Notes: a model not told the origin generated them from the sequence alone. Positions 10,752-20,379 are shown, numbered from the stretch's first letter. The stretch is 39,338 bases of DNA from AP-16 sp036395835 (GCA_036395835.1 DASWCW010000077.1:1-39338); one strand, 5' to 3'. Numbers and translations: made by a program.

Positions 10752-11705
10752 TCACAGACTGCGGCCGATGCTTAAGAATTTCTCCCGCCGCTGCCGACGC
10801 ACCGCTTCCCGGTCGAGCCCCCGCAGATTTTCCAGCGCCTCGGCAATCGCCGCTCCGGCCGATGCGATGGCGGCCGGAGGATCGCGATGGGCGCCGCCGA
10901 CCGGCTCCTCGATGATGGCATCGATGATGCCGAACCGAATCAGGTCCTTGGCGGTGATCTTCATGTTGGTGGCCGCTTCCTGCGCCTTCGCGGTATCGCG
11001 CCACAGGATCGAGGCGGCGCCTTCCGGGGAGATCACGCTGTAGATTGCGTGCTCCAGCATCAGAACGCGGTTCGCGGTGGCAATCGCGATGGCTCCCCCC
11101 GACCCGCCTTCGCCAAGGATCACGGCGACATTGGGTACCTTGAGTGCAAGGCACGCCTCGGTCGAACGGGCGATGGCCTCGGCCTGTCCGCGCTCTTCCG
11201 CGCCGATGCCCGGATAGGCGCCCGCCGTATCGACCAGCGCCAGCACCGGGATGGCGAAGCGGTCGGCCATTTCCATGAGCCGAGCCGCCTTGCGGTAGCC
11301 CTCCGGCCGCGCCATGCCGAAATTGTGCCGCAACCGGCTTTCCGTGGTTGCCCCTTTCTCGTGTCCGATGACGCAGATGCTCTCGCCCTGAAACCGGCCG
11401 AAACCGCCGATGATGGCTTCGTCCTCGCCGTATTTGCGGTCGCCCGCCATCGGCGTGAAATCGCTCAGCAGCGCGGTCACGTAATCGAGGCAATGCGGCC
11501 GTTGCGGATGGCGCGCGACCTGCGTCTTCTGCCAGGGGGTGAGCTCGCCATAGAGTTCCTTGAGCGCCTGTCCGGCCTTGAGCTCCAGACGCGCAATCTC
11601 CTCGGCGATTTCCGCCGGATCGCCGCCCGGCTCGGCGGCGCGAAGCTCCTCGACCTTGGCTTCGAGCTCCGCGACCGGCTTTTCGAAGTCGAGGTATGTA
11701 CGCAT
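10752..11705 (-). CDS. accA: Acetyl-CoA carboxylase carboxyltransferase subunit alpha
   Basis: The 317-residue AccA, with AccD, transfers carboxyl from biotin to acetyl-CoA to make malonyl-CoA for fatty acid synthesis. The start MRTYLDFEKPVAELEAKVEEL, then HPQRPHCLDYV, RNFG-like HNFGMARPEGYRKAARLM, VDTAGAYPG and GEGGSGGAIAI are diagnostic. Length is normal. It follows xerD on the minus strand with about 107 bp between. accD, as usual, is elsewhere. Confidence 0.97.
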   Translation of the reverse strand: MRTYLDFEKPVAELEAKVEELRAAEPGGDPAEIAEEIARLELKAGQALKELYGELTPWQKTQVARHPQRPHCLDYVTALLSDFTPMAGDRKYGEDEAIIGGFGRFQGESICVIGHEKGATTESRLRHNFGMARPEGYRKAARLMEMADRFAIPVLALVDTAGAYPGIGAEERGQAEAIARSTEACLALKVPNVAVILGEGGSGGAIAIATANRVLMLEHAIYSVISPEGAASILWRDTAKAQEAATNMKITAKDLIRFGIIDAIIEEPVGGAHRDPPAAIASAGAAIAEALENLRGLDREAVRRQRREKFLSIGRSL

Positions 11706-11812
11706 GCAGCCAGGACCGGCGGTTCGAGCCTATCGGGCGGCCCCCGCCGCGGGGCGGCGAAACTCGCCCGCAGCGGAGTCGGAGTCAAGAAACGGCGTGC
11801 CGTGCCGCTCGC

Positions 11813-12760
11813 TCAGCCCTGGGCCAACGGATGCAGATCGCGCACCAGGCTCTTGAGCCGTTCGTCGAGCACGTGCGTATAGATCTGCGTCGTCGAGATA
11901 TCGGCATGGCCGAGCAGCATCTGTACCGAGCGCAAATCGGCCCCGTTCTGCAACAAATGGCTGGCGAATGCATGCCGCAGCACATGCGGGCTGAGACTCG
12001 CGGGCCGCAGCCCCGCGCTTGCCGAGAGCGCCTTGAGCTCGCGGGCAAAATGCTGGCGCGTCAGATGGCCGCTCTCGCCGAACGAGGGAAACAGCCACGG
12101 GCTTTTCGCCGCTTCACCGGCTTCGCGGCGCAAGCCCAGATATTCGGCCATGGCGCGCTTGGCGGCGTCGTTCAACGGCACCAGCCGCTCCTTGCCGCCC
12201 TTGCCGCGAACCATCAGCACCCGCGCATCGCGCGAGCCCGCGGAAGTCGGCAGCGCGACGAGCTCGGACACCCGCAATCCGGTCGCGTATAGGACTTCGA
12301 GCAGACAGATGAGCCGCGCCGCGCGCAACCGCTCGGGGAACGGCTCGCCCGGAGGCTCGAGCCTGGCGCGGGCCGCCTCCAGCAGCCGGTCGACTTCGGC
12401 GATCGACAGGACTTTCGGCAGCGGACGGCCCCGCTTGGGACCCTCGATCGCACCGGCCGGATTATCGGCGCGATGGCCCTCCAGGTACAGGAAACGATAA
12501 AGCTGGCGAATCGCCGAGAGCCGGCGCGCGACCGAGGTCGGCGAAAGCTTGCGCTGGGCAAGGGCGGTCAAATAGGCCCGCACGTCCTCGCTCTTGGCGC
12601 CCGCGATGGCGCGGCCGCACGCGGCGAGGTGCGCGGAAAAATCCGCAAGATCCCGGGCATAGGCCTGCAGCGTATTCTTCGCCGCCCCGCGCTCGGCCGC
12701 CAGCATGTCGAGAAAAAGCTCGATCAGCCTGTCATCGGACAATTTTGCCGATCGCGCCAT
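11813..12760 (-). CDS. xerD: Tyrosine recombinase XerD
   Basis: From ATG 12760 (MARSAKLSDDRLIELFLDML) the protein has 315 residues; the longer frame upstream adds only 16 unlikely residues. The N-terminal SAM-like DNA-binding domain is followed by the catalytic domain with Arg 163 (ATGLRVSELVAL), His 259-x-x-Arg 262 (SPHVLRHAFASHLL), His 285 (LLGHADISTTQIYTH) and nucleophile Tyr 294. With XerC it resolves chromosome dimers at dif. Its place in a housekeeping run upstream of accA supports a chromosomal XerD rather than an island integrase. Confidence 0.93.
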   Translation of the reverse strand: MARSAKLSDDRLIELFLDMLAAERGAAKNTLQAYARDLADFSAHLAACGRAIAGAKSEDVRAYLTALAQRKLSPTSVARRLSAIRQLYRFLYLEGHRADNPAGAIEGPKRGRPLPKVLSIAEVDRLLEAARARLEPPGEPFPERLRAARLICLLEVLYATGLRVSELVALPTSAGSRDARVLMVRGKGGKERLVPLNDAAKRAMAEYLGLRREAGEAAKSPWLFPSFGESGHLTRQHFARELKALSASAGLRPASLSPHVLRHAFASHLLQNGADLRSVQMLLGHADISTTQIYTHVLDERLKSLVRDLHPLAQG

Positions 12761-12804
12761 GACAGTTCCCGACAAATTTCCCGGACGCCGCCCGCCGGGC
12801 GGCA

Positions 12805-12954
12805 TCAATGTGGTTTAGCGAGCCGATCTTGGGGAATCGTTACCGTAATCTCGCGCGGCCTGGGCTGGACAAAATTCGCCAGCGCGAACATCGCCGCATA
12901 GGTCAATCCGCCGAGCAGGCCCAAGACTACGAGGAGGCGCAACAGGCTCGGCAT
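12805..12954 (-). CDS. 49-aa single-pass membrane protein
   Basis: This minus-strand ORF begins at ATG 12954 and ends TGA at 12805-12807. The product starts MPSLLRLLVVLGLLGG and has one clear membrane helix (about residues 5-27), then a short exported or cytoplasmic tail with EITVTIPQDRLAKPH. It lies 44 bp upstream of xerD on the same strand. Similar small proteins ahead of xerD are familiar to me from Rhizobiales, but I know no function. The good hydrophobic segment and the non-random tail make it more likely real than chance. Confidence 0.65.
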   Translation of the reverse strand: MPSLLRLLVVLGLLGGLTYAAMFALANFVQPRPREITVTIPQDRLAKPH

Positions 12955-13200
12955 GTCAGGAACGCTCGCCCGCGCGCGACGCGCGGCGATTGCCGGTCTG
13001 CCGCGGATATCCTGGCATGTCGGTGATCCCTAATGGTTCCCGCTCGGGCGCGCTGCTGCCCGGGACATCGCCAAACCGTTTCTCCGCGAATATCCGTAAC
13101 CAACATGTTCGGGCACAACTGGCAAGTGGGTCGGCCGCGGGTGTATAGGAGTTGCGGACGTGGCGGCGCCGGCTGCAAAGGTTCTATTGTGCGCTCCGCC

Positions 13201-13818
13201 ATGCAAAAGGAGATGACCGCCTCGCCGTCGGAAGCCGCGCTGATCGCGGCGCTCGGAAGACGCTCGATCGTGCTCATCGGCATGATGGGGGCGGGAAAAT
13301 CCTCCATCGGGCGCAGGCTCGCCGCCCGGCTCGGCATTGCGTTCGTGGACGCCGATGCGGAAATCGAGGCCGCGGCCGGCATGACCATCGAGGACATTTT
13401 CGCCAATTATGGCGAGGCTTCCTTCCGTTCCGGCGAAACGCGGGTGATCACACGCCTGCTCGAGGCGGGACCGCAGGTGCTGGCGACGGGAGGCGGCGCA
13501 TTCATGAACCCGGAGACTCGCGGCATCATCCGCCGCAACGGCGTTACGGTCTGGCTGAAGGCGGATTTCGACGTGCTGTTCCGGCGCGTGAAGCGTCGCA
13601 ACGATCGCCCGCTGCTCAAGACCTCGGACCCGGCGGAAACGCTGCGGAAACTCATGGCCGAGCGCGATCCGATCTACGCCCAGGCCGACGCCAGCGTCCA
13701 CTCCCGGGAAGTGCCGCATGAGACCATCGTCGAGGAGATCCTGGCGGCGCTCGCCCACCGGCTGGGGCTCGGCGCCGGCCCGGACGATGCCGCCCTGCAG
13801 GACAAGAAATCGTCATGA
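13201..13818 (+). CDS. aroK: Shikimate kinase AroK
   Basis: About 205 residues. It phosphorylates shikimate in aromatic amino acid synthesis. The P-loop GMMGAGKSS is at residues 27-35, followed by DADAEIEAAAGMTIEDIFANYGE (shikimate-binding region), RSGETRVI, ATGGGAF and RPLLKT. The frame is open to 13033, but the extra residues are not family-like. ATG 13201 is chosen; Met 13213, directly after AAAAGGAG, is possible but its spacing is too short. It overlaps aroB by 4 bases (ATGA), so the two are translationally coupled. Confidence 0.93.
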   Translation: MQKEMTASPSEAALIAALGRRSIVLIGMMGAGKSSIGRRLAARLGIAFVDADAEIEAAAGMTIEDIFANYGEASFRSGETRVITRLLEAGPQVLATGGGAFMNPETRGIIRRNGVTVWLKADFDVLFRRVKRRNDRPLLKTSDPAETLRKLMAERDPIYAQADASVHSREVPHETIVEEILAALAHRLGLGAGPDDAALQDKKSS

Positions 13819-14948
13819 CGGTCCCCGTGCGTTCGAGCGAACCGGCCCTGGTCCACGTGGCGCTCGGCGCTCGCGGATATGACGTCATCATCGGCCGCGG
13901 CGCCCTCGCCGGACTGGGCGAGCGGATCGGGGCGCTGAGATCCGGCGCGTCGGCGGCCATCATCACCGATTCCACCGTGGCGTCGCACCATCTCGGCGCC
14001 GCCGAGGCCGCCCTGGAACGCGCCGGCATCCCTTCCACGCGTTTGGTCGTGCCGCCGGGCGAAAGCTCGAAGAGCTGGAGCGTGCTCGAGCAGGTCTGCG
14101 AAGGTTTGATCGCGGCCCGCGTCGAACACGGCGACGTGGTCGTCGCGCTCGGCGGCGGCGTGGTCGGCGATCTTGCCGGTTTCGCGGCGGCGATCGTGCG
14201 GCGCGGCCTCGAGATCGTTCAGGTGCCGACGACCCTGCTCGCCCAGGTCGATTCCGCGCTCGGCGGCAAGACCGCGATCAATTCCCGCCACGGCAAGAAT
14301 TTGATCGGCGTCTTCCACCAGCCGGCCCTCGTCGTGGCCGATACCGCGCTGCTCGACACGCTTCCGGCCCGCGTGTTCCGGGCCGGCTATGCCGAGGTCG
14401 TCAAATGCGGCCTGATCAACGATGCCGGATTTTTTGCCTGGCTCGAAGCGAACTGGCGTGAGGTGTTCGCAAGAACTCCCGCGCGCGAGCACGCGATCGC
14501 AAAGAGCTGCCGCGCCAAAGCCGCCATCATCGTCCGCGACGAGCGCGAAAGCGGCGAGCGGGCCTTGCTCAATCTCGGCCACACGTTCGCGCACGCCCTG
14601 GAGGCTGCCGCCGGATTTTCCGATCGCCTGCTCCATGGCGAGGCGGTCGCAATCGGGCTTGTGCTTGCGTTCGCGTTCTCCGCCCGGCTGGGCCTGCTGC
14701 CGCAAGGCGAGGCCGAGCGCGTCGCGCGGCATCTGGCGGCAGCGGGTCTGCCGACGCATCCGGCATCGATCCGCGACAGCCTGCCGGGAGCCGACGGGCT
14801 GATGGAGCTGATGGCCCAGGACAAGAAGGTGCGGCGCGGCAAGCTCACCTTCATCCTCGCGCGCGGCATCGGCGCAAGTTTCGTCGCCACGGACGTCGAT
14901 GCCTCGCAGGTCCGCGCCTTCCTCGCCGAGAAACTTGCAGAGCCATGA
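13815..14948 (+). CDS. aroB: 3-dehydroquinate synthase AroB
   Basis: The 377-residue enzyme forms 3-dehydroquinate from DAHP using NAD and a metal ion. The motifs GDVVVALGGGVVGDLAGF, QVPTTLLAQVDSALGGKTAIN, AEVVKCGLI, LNLGHTFAHALE and LHGEAVAIGL include the metal-ligand Glu and His positions. Length is normal. It overlaps aroK upstream and the CorC-like gene downstream by 4 bases each, so the three form one coupled unit. Confidence 0.96.
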   Translation: MTVPVRSSEPALVHVALGARGYDVIIGRGALAGLGERIGALRSGASAAIITDSTVASHHLGAAEAALERAGIPSTRLVVPPGESSKSWSVLEQVCEGLIAARVEHGDVVVALGGGVVGDLAGFAAAIVRRGLEIVQVPTTLLAQVDSALGGKTAINSRHGKNLIGVFHQPALVVADTALLDTLPARVFRAGYAEVVKCGLINDAGFFAWLEANWREVFARTPAREHAIAKSCRAKAAIIVRDERESGERALLNLGHTFAHALEAAAGFSDRLLHGEAVAIGLVLAFAFSARLGLLPQGEAERVARHLAAAGLPTHPASIRDSLPGADGLMELMAQDKKVRRGKLTFILARGIGASFVATDVDASQVRAFLAEKLAEP

Positions 14949-16237
14949 ACCTTCCGGACTGGCTGGCCGCCCTCATCGTTCTGTTGTGCGTCCTGCTCTC
15001 GTTCTTCTTTGCGGGCAGCGAGACGGCGCTCACGGCCTCCTCGCGCGCGCGCATGTTGCGGCTCGAGAAGCAGGGCAACCGGCGGGCCGCGATCGTCAAT
15101 CGCCTGCTGCAGACGCGGGAACGGTTCATCGGCGCACTGCTGCTCGGCAACAACGCCGTCAATGTTGCGGCCTCTGCGCTGGCCACCGGTATCTTTCTCG
15201 GCTGGTTCGGCGACGTGGGCGTGATCTATGCGACCGTCTTCATGACCGTCCTGCTGGTGGTCTTCGCCGAAGTGCTGCCCAAGACCGCGGCGATCAACGC
15301 GCCCGATCGCATCGCGCTGATCGTCGCCAAGCCGATCGAGTGGGTGGTGCGCCTGTTCGGCCCGGTGCTCATGGCGATCGAAGCTTTGGTGCGGTGGATC
15401 CTGTCGCTGGTCGGAATCCGCATCGGCGAGAATCTGCCGATCCTCTCCGCGCACGAGGAGCTGCGCGGCGCGGTCGATCTGCTGCATCGTGAGGGGAGCG
15501 TGGAAAAGCTCGATCGCGACATGCTCGGGGGGCTGCTCGATCTGCGCGAGCTCGAAGTCTCCGACGTGATGGTCCATCGCACCGAAATGATCATGGTGGA
15601 CGCCGATCAGCCGGCCGAGGAGATCGTGCGCGAGGTGCTCGCCGCGCCGGTGACCCGGGTTCCGTTGTGGCGGGACAGCCCGGAAAACATCGTCGGGATC
15701 CTGCACGCCAAGGATCTATTGCGTGCGATCCAGGCCGCCGGGGGCGATCTCTCCAAAGTGGACGTCGCCGCGGTCGCGCTGCCGCCCTGGTTCGTGCCGG
15801 ATACGACGCCGCTCGCCGAGCAGCTCAAGGCCTTTCGCCGCCGCAAGACTCCGTTCGCCCTGGTCGTCGACGAGTACGGCGAGGTCATGGGCCTCGTCAC
15901 GCTCGAGGATATTCTCGAGGAGATCGTGGGCGACATCGAGGACGAGCACGATGTCGCGGTTCCAGGGGTGAAGCCGCAGCTCGACGGCTCCGTCACGGTC
16001 GATGGCGGCGTGCCGATCCGCGATCTCAATCGGGCCATGGACTGGAACCTGCCCGACCAGGAAGCCACCACCATCGCCGGCCTGGTGATTCACGAAGCCC
16101 GTTCGATCCCGGAGCCGGGTCAAAGCTTCACGTTCCACGGGTTTCGTTTTCAGGTGCTGCGCCGCGACCGCAACCGCATCACGGGTTTGCGGATCACGCC
16201 GCTGGGCCGCAGGCCGCAGCCGGCGCGGGCCCTGTGA
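14945..16237 (+). CDS. HlyC/CorC (DUF21-CBS) family membrane protein
   Basis: A 430-residue protein. The N-terminal DUF21/CNNM membrane domain (SFFFAGSETALTASSRARM, then three or more hydrophobic stretches to about residue 160) is followed by two CBS domains (VMVHRTEMIMVDADQPAEEI; FALVVDEYGEVMGLVTLEDI) and a CorC_HlyC C-terminal domain. Proteins of this family are linked to magnesium or divalent cation efflux. The gene overlaps aroB by 4 bases, an arrangement common in alphaproteobacteria. Confidence 0.9.
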   Translation: MNLPDWLAALIVLLCVLLSFFFAGSETALTASSRARMLRLEKQGNRRAAIVNRLLQTRERFIGALLLGNNAVNVAASALATGIFLGWFGDVGVIYATVFMTVLLVVFAEVLPKTAAINAPDRIALIVAKPIEWVVRLFGPVLMAIEALVRWILSLVGIRIGENLPILSAHEELRGAVDLLHREGSVEKLDRDMLGGLLDLRELEVSDVMVHRTEMIMVDADQPAEEIVREVLAAPVTRVPLWRDSPENIVGILHAKDLLRAIQAAGGDLSKVDVAAVALPPWFVPDTTPLAEQLKAFRRRKTPFALVVDEYGEVMGLVTLEDILEEIVGDIEDEHDVAVPGVKPQLDGSVTVDGGVPIRDLNRAMDWNLPDQEATTIAGLVIHEARSIPEPGQSFTFHGFRFQVLRRDRNRITGLRITPLGRRPQPARAL

Positions 16238-16240
16238 GCA

Positions 16241-16516
16241 TCAGGCAAGTCCTTCGCCCGGAGCCGCGGCATGGATTGCGAGCGCGTGCACGCCGCCGCT
16301 GAGCTCGGCCACGAGCGCCGCATTGATCATGCGGTGGCGCTCCAGCCGGCTCTTTCCACGGAACGCCTCCGACACAATATACAGGCGGAAATGGCTCTCG
16401 CCGCCCGGCCGGTGGCCGGCATGGCCTTCGTGCTGGTGGGATTCGTCGATCACCCGCACGCTTTCCGGAGCGAAAGCTTCGGTCAACTTGCGTGTGATGA
16501 GTTCGGCAAGCCGCAT
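16241..16516 (-). CDS. bolA: BolA family protein
   Basis: A 91-residue BolA protein: the helix IxxKLTEAFAPESVRVIDES, then HQHEGHAGHRPGGESHFRLYIVSEAFRGKSRLERHRMIN, with the invariant ESHF and the RHRMIN segment carrying the conserved His. BolA proteins partner with monothiol glutaredoxins in Fe-S and stress biology. It converges on the CorC-like gene (3-bp gap) and diverges from the J-domain gene, a BolA/J-protein pairing I know from other Rhizobiales. Confidence 0.93.
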   Translation of the reverse strand: MRLAELITRKLTEAFAPESVRVIDESHQHEGHAGHRPGGESHFRLYIVSEAFRGKSRLERHRMINAALVAELSGGVHALAIHAAAPGEGLA

Positions 16517-16677
16517 GGATTGGGCTTAAGCGGCCGGATTTATCCGGTCAATGGCCGGTTTTGCCCCAGCGCGGAGCAAAAAGAGGGCGATACCGGGTTC
16601 CGCCGCGCCGCAAAAGCCGGCCTATGCCCATTCAACCGCTTGCGGCCGGCAGTGTCCGTTTCGCATAATCGGTGGCC

Positions 16678-17301
16678 ATGAAATTCGACTCGCCCCTGTT
16701 CGACCGTATCCGGGTCAAGCCTGCAGAGGACCGCCGCCCGCAAGTGGGCTATCCGGCCTGCGACTGGCCCGATTGCCGCGAGGACGCCACCCATCGCGCG
16801 CCGAAGGGGCGCCTGCGGGAGGGCGAATATTGGCGCTTCTGCCTTCATCACGTGCGCGATTACAATCATTCGTACAATTTTTTTGCCGGGATGAGCGAAG
16901 ACGCGATTTCTCGTTACCAGAAAGAGGCCATCACCGGCCATCGTCCGACCTGGAAGATCGGCGTAAACGGCAAGCATTCCGCCGCGGGCGGGCCGCAGAA
17001 CGGAAATTGGCAGTTTTTCGCAGACGATCCATTCGGATTGTTCCGCGATCCAAGCGGCGCTTCGCGGTTCCAGGCCGAGCGCAACGCATCCGAGGGCCGC
17101 GTCGTGCGCAACGCCGAACGCAAGGCGCTCGACGTGCTGGGGCTGGAAGCGAGCGCGAGCTCCACCGATATCAAGGCCAGGTTCAAGGTCCTGGTGAAAC
17201 GCCATCATCCCGACGCGAACGGCGGCGACCGCTCCTGCGAGGACCAGTTGCGGGAGATCATTCAGGCCTACAATTATCTGAAGTCCGTAGGCTGGTGCTG
17301 A
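16678..17301 (+). CDS. J-domain (DnaJ-like) protein with N-terminal Cys/His region
   Basis: About 207 residues from ATG 16678; GTG 16672 is an alternative two codons earlier. The N-terminal part has a possible metal site (PACDWPDCREDATH, then FCLHHVRDYNHSYNFF). The C-terminal 60 residues are a J-domain, ALDVLGLEASASSTDIKARF, with the HPD motif in KRHHPDANGG, which stimulates Hsp70 ATPase. It lies upstream of cobS and cobT on the same strand, so it may help assemble the cobaltochelatase or simply be a conserved neighbour; the first is inference. Confidence 0.88.
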   Translation: MKFDSPLFDRIRVKPAEDRRPQVGYPACDWPDCREDATHRAPKGRLREGEYWRFCLHHVRDYNHSYNFFAGMSEDAISRYQKEAITGHRPTWKIGVNGKHSAAGGPQNGNWQFFADDPFGLFRDPSGASRFQAERNASEGRVVRNAERKALDVLGLEASASSTDIKARFKVLVKRHHPDANGGDRSCEDQLREIIQAYNYLKSVGWC

Positions 17302-17416
17302 TTCGGGCGGCGGGATTTCTCTTTGGCGGGGTGTTCCTGCTAGTTTGGGGGAATCGGCCGGTGCCGCACGGCCGAACCAAAGCGGATCTCGGCGCGTTCC
17401 GGGACACGGAGGCGGA

Positions 17417-18406
17417 ATGAACAATATTGCGACCCAGGAACCGATGGGGCTGCCGGACATGAAGGTGTCGATTCGGCAGGTGTTCGGCATCGACAGCGAC
17501 ATGCAGGTGCCGGCGTATTCCGAACCCGACGAGCACGTGCCGGATGTCGATTCGGATTATCGCTTCGATCGCCCGACCACGCTAGCGATCCTCGCCGGCT
17601 TCGCCAAGAATCGCCGGGTCATCGTCACCGGTTATCACGGCACCGGCAAATCCACGCATATCGAGCAGGTTGCGGCGCGGCTGAATTGGCCGTGCGTGCG
17701 CGTCAACCTCGACAGCCACATCAGCCGCATCGACCTGATCGGCAAGGACGCGATCGTCATCCGCGACGGCCTGCAGGTCACCGAATTCCGCGACGGCATT
17801 CTGCCATGGGCGATTCAGCACAACGTCGCGCTGGTGTTCGACGAATACGACGCCGGCCGTCCGGACGTGATGTTCGTGATCCAGCGCGTGCTCGAAGTCT
17901 CGGGCAAGCTCACGTTGCTCGATCAGAACAAGGTGATTCGCCCGCATCCGGCGTTCCGGCTGTTCGCGACCGCCAACACCATCGGGCTGGGTGACACCAC
18001 CGGCCTCTATCATGGCACGCAGCAGATCAACCAGGGACAGATGGACCGCTGGTCGATCGTGACCACGCTCAATTATCTGCCGCACGACAACGAGGTCGAC
18101 ATCGTTCTCGCCAAGGCGCGCTCTTACCGCACGGCGGAGGGACGCGACACCATCAGCAAGATGGTGCGCGTTGCGGATCTCACGCGCAATGCCTTCATGA
18201 ACGGCGATATCTCGACGGTGATGAGCCCGCGCACCGTGATTACCTGGGCGGAGAATGCCGACATCTTCGGCGACCTCGGTTTTGCGTTCCGCGTCACCTT
18301 CCTCAACAAATGCGACGAGCTGGAGCGACCGATCGTTGCCGAATTCTACCAGCGCTGCTTCAACACCGAGCTCGCGGAATCCTCGGTGAACGTCGCGCTG
18401 AGCTGA
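17417..18406 (+). CDS. cobS: Aerobic cobaltochelatase AAA+ subunit CobS
   Basis: From ATG 17417, with GGAGGCGGA just upstream, the protein has 329 residues. Walker A is GYHGTGKST at residues 72-80, and Walker B is LVFDEYDAGRPDVMF. The N-terminal MKVSIRQVFGIDSDMQVPAY is typical of CobS. With CobT and CobN it inserts cobalt into hydrogenobyrinate a,c-diamide in the oxygen-dependent B12 pathway. cobN is not in the window and no cobalamin riboswitch is seen upstream, so only the AAA+/VWA pair is shown here. Confidence 0.95.
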   Translation: MNNIATQEPMGLPDMKVSIRQVFGIDSDMQVPAYSEPDEHVPDVDSDYRFDRPTTLAILAGFAKNRRVIVTGYHGTGKSTHIEQVAARLNWPCVRVNLDSHISRIDLIGKDAIVIRDGLQVTEFRDGILPWAIQHNVALVFDEYDAGRPDVMFVIQRVLEVSGKLTLLDQNKVIRPHPAFRLFATANTIGLGDTTGLYHGTQQINQGQMDRWSIVTTLNYLPHDNEVDIVLAKARSYRTAEGRDTISKMVRVADLTRNAFMNGDISTVMSPRTVITWAENADIFGDLGFAFRVTFLNKCDELERPIVAEFYQRCFNTELAESSVNVALS

Positions 18407-18434
18407 ATTGCTCTCCCGCGGGAGAGCGAGCACC

Positions 18435-20333
18435 ATGAGCTCCAATTCAAAGGTCAAGAATCCCGCAAGAGAGGCTCCGACGGAGCCGTTCAAGCGTGCG
18501 GTTGCGAGCTGCCTTCGCGCCATCGCCAAGCGGCCCGAGCTCGAGGTCGGATTCGCCGCCGAGCGTCCGGGCCTGGCCGCCGGCAAGGCTCGCCTGCCCG
18601 AGCCGCCGCGCAAGCTGAGCGGGCGCGAGGCGGCGATCGTCCGCGGTCACGCGGATTCGATCGCGCTTCGGCTCGCCTGCCACAATCCGACGGTGCATCG
18701 GCGGCTGATGCCGGGCGGCCAGCAGGCCCGCTCGGTGTTCGAATCCGTCGAGCAGGCCCGCGTCGAAGCCATCGGGGCGCGCCGCATGGAGGGAGTGGCG
18801 CGAAATCTCGCGGCGATGCTGGACGACCGTTTTCATCGCGGCAAGTTCGACGACATCACGGATCGCGCCGACGCTCCCATCGAGGACGCCGTAGCCCTGA
18901 TGGTGCGCGAACGGCTCACCGGTCATGCGCCGCCCCCCGCTGCCAGAAAGCTCGTGGACCTATGGCGTCCCTGGATCGAGGATCGCGCCGGCCGCGATCT
19001 CGATCGACTGGGCAGGCTGGTCGAGGATCAACGCCGCTTCGGCGATGTGGTGCATGACCTGCTCGATTCCCTGGAAATGGGGGAGGAGCGCCGCCACGAT
19101 TCCGAGGAGGACGAGCAGGAGAGCCGCGATCAGGATTTGAGGCCCGACGAGGCGGGCGATGACGGTCAAGCCAGGGAGTCGGATGAGGCCGACGGCATGA
19201 CGGTCGAGGAGGCGGAGGTTGCCGCCGAGGAATTGCCGGAAGGCGCCGCCGAGGCGGCCGACGCTCCAGCCGCCGACATGCCCCAGGATGCCGACATGAG
19301 CGACGCGGAGACGGCGAGCGAGCCGTGGCGCCCGCGTCATTCCGGGCCGAACGAGCCGCATGGGCCGGATTATCGGGCATTCGTTGGCAAATTCGACGAG
19401 ATCGTCGCGGCGGAGGATCTGTGCGAGCCGGAAGAGCTCGATCGGCTGCGCGGCTATCTCGACAAGCAGCTGTCGCATCTGCAGGGGGTGGTCGCCCGGC
19501 TCGCCAACCGCCTGCAGCGTCGGCTCATGGCGCAGCAGAGCCGCGCGTGGGAGTTCGACCTCGAGGAAGGGGTGTTGGATCCGGCGCGCCTTTCCCGGGT
19601 GATTGTCGACCCGCTGCATCCTTTGTCGTTCAAGCACGAGAAGGACACGAATTTCCGCGACACCATCGTAACGCTGCTGCTCGACAATTCCGGCTCGATG
19701 CGCGGGCGGCCGATTACGGTCGCGGCCACCTGTGCGGATATTTTGGCGCGCACGCTGGAGCGCTGCGGGGTCAAGGTGGAGATCCTCGGTTTCACCACCC
19801 GGGCCTGGAAGGGCGGTCAATCGCGCGAGGCGTGGCTTGCCGCCGGCAAGCCGGCCAACCCGGGCCGGCTCAACGATCTGCGCCACATCATCTACAAGGC
19901 CGGCGATGCGCCGTGGCGGCGCGCGCGCAAGAACCTCGGCCTGATGATGCGCGAGGGATTGCTGAAGGAGAACATCGACGGCGAGGCGCTCGACTGGGCG
20001 CACAAGCGCCTGCTCGGCCGCGCCGAGACCCGCAAGATCCTGATGATGATTTCCGACGGCGCGCCAGTCGACGATTCGACGCTTTCCGTGAACCCCGGCA
20101 ATTATCTGGAGCGCCACCTGCGCTGGGTGATCGAGGATATCGAGACGCGCTCGCCGGTGGAACTGATCGCGATCGGGATCGGCCACGACGTGACCCGCTA
20201 CTACCGCCGCGCGGTGACGATCGTCGACGCGGAGGAACTGGGCGGCGCGATGACCGATAAGCTGGCCGAGCTGTTCGACGAGCAGGCGCCGGCGGAACCG
20301 CGTCTGCCCAACCCGCGCCGACGCGTAGCGTGA
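18435..20333 (+). CDS. cobT: Cobaltochelatase VWA subunit CobT
   Basis: From ATG 18435 the protein has 632 residues. The N-terminal helical domain runs to about residue 210, then comes a strongly acidic linker (EEDEQESRDQD and similar to about 300), and then a C-terminal von Willebrand A domain with the metal-ion site DNSGSM at residues 417-422 and a late MISDGAPVDDS. CobT binds CobS in a ring complex that powers cobalt insertion. It starts 28 bp after cobS. The frame extends to a TTG at 18408, which is unlikely as the start. Confidence 0.95.
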   Translation: MSSNSKVKNPAREAPTEPFKRAVASCLRAIAKRPELEVGFAAERPGLAAGKARLPEPPRKLSGREAAIVRGHADSIALRLACHNPTVHRRLMPGGQQARSVFESVEQARVEAIGARRMEGVARNLAAMLDDRFHRGKFDDITDRADAPIEDAVALMVRERLTGHAPPPAARKLVDLWRPWIEDRAGRDLDRLGRLVEDQRRFGDVVHDLLDSLEMGEERRHDSEEDEQESRDQDLRPDEAGDDGQARESDEADGMTVEEAEVAAEELPEGAAEAADAPAADMPQDADMSDAETASEPWRPRHSGPNEPHGPDYRAFVGKFDEIVAAEDLCEPEELDRLRGYLDKQLSHLQGVVARLANRLQRRLMAQQSRAWEFDLEEGVLDPARLSRVIVDPLHPLSFKHEKDTNFRDTIVTLLLDNSGSMRGRPITVAATCADILARTLERCGVKVEILGFTTRAWKGGQSREAWLAAGKPANPGRLNDLRHIIYKAGDAPWRRARKNLGLMMREGLLKENIDGEALDWAHKRLLGRAETRKILMMISDGAPVDDSTLSVNPGNYLERHLRWVIEDIETRSPVELIAIGIGHDVTRYYRRAVTIVDAEELGGAMTDKLAELFDEQAPAEPRLPNPRRRVA

Positions 20334-20379
20334 GCCGAGGAGCGGGTTCTTCCTCGCTGCTCGCGGCGAGAGAGGTTTG

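Noticed and set aside
11813..12760. XerD as an island integrase linked to the broken window edges.
   Set aside because: It sits in a normal housekeeping context with accA and has XerD-like length and motifs.
17302..17416. Possible cobalamin riboswitch upstream of cobS.
   Set aside because: The gap is only 115 bp and I see no B12-box-like sequence.
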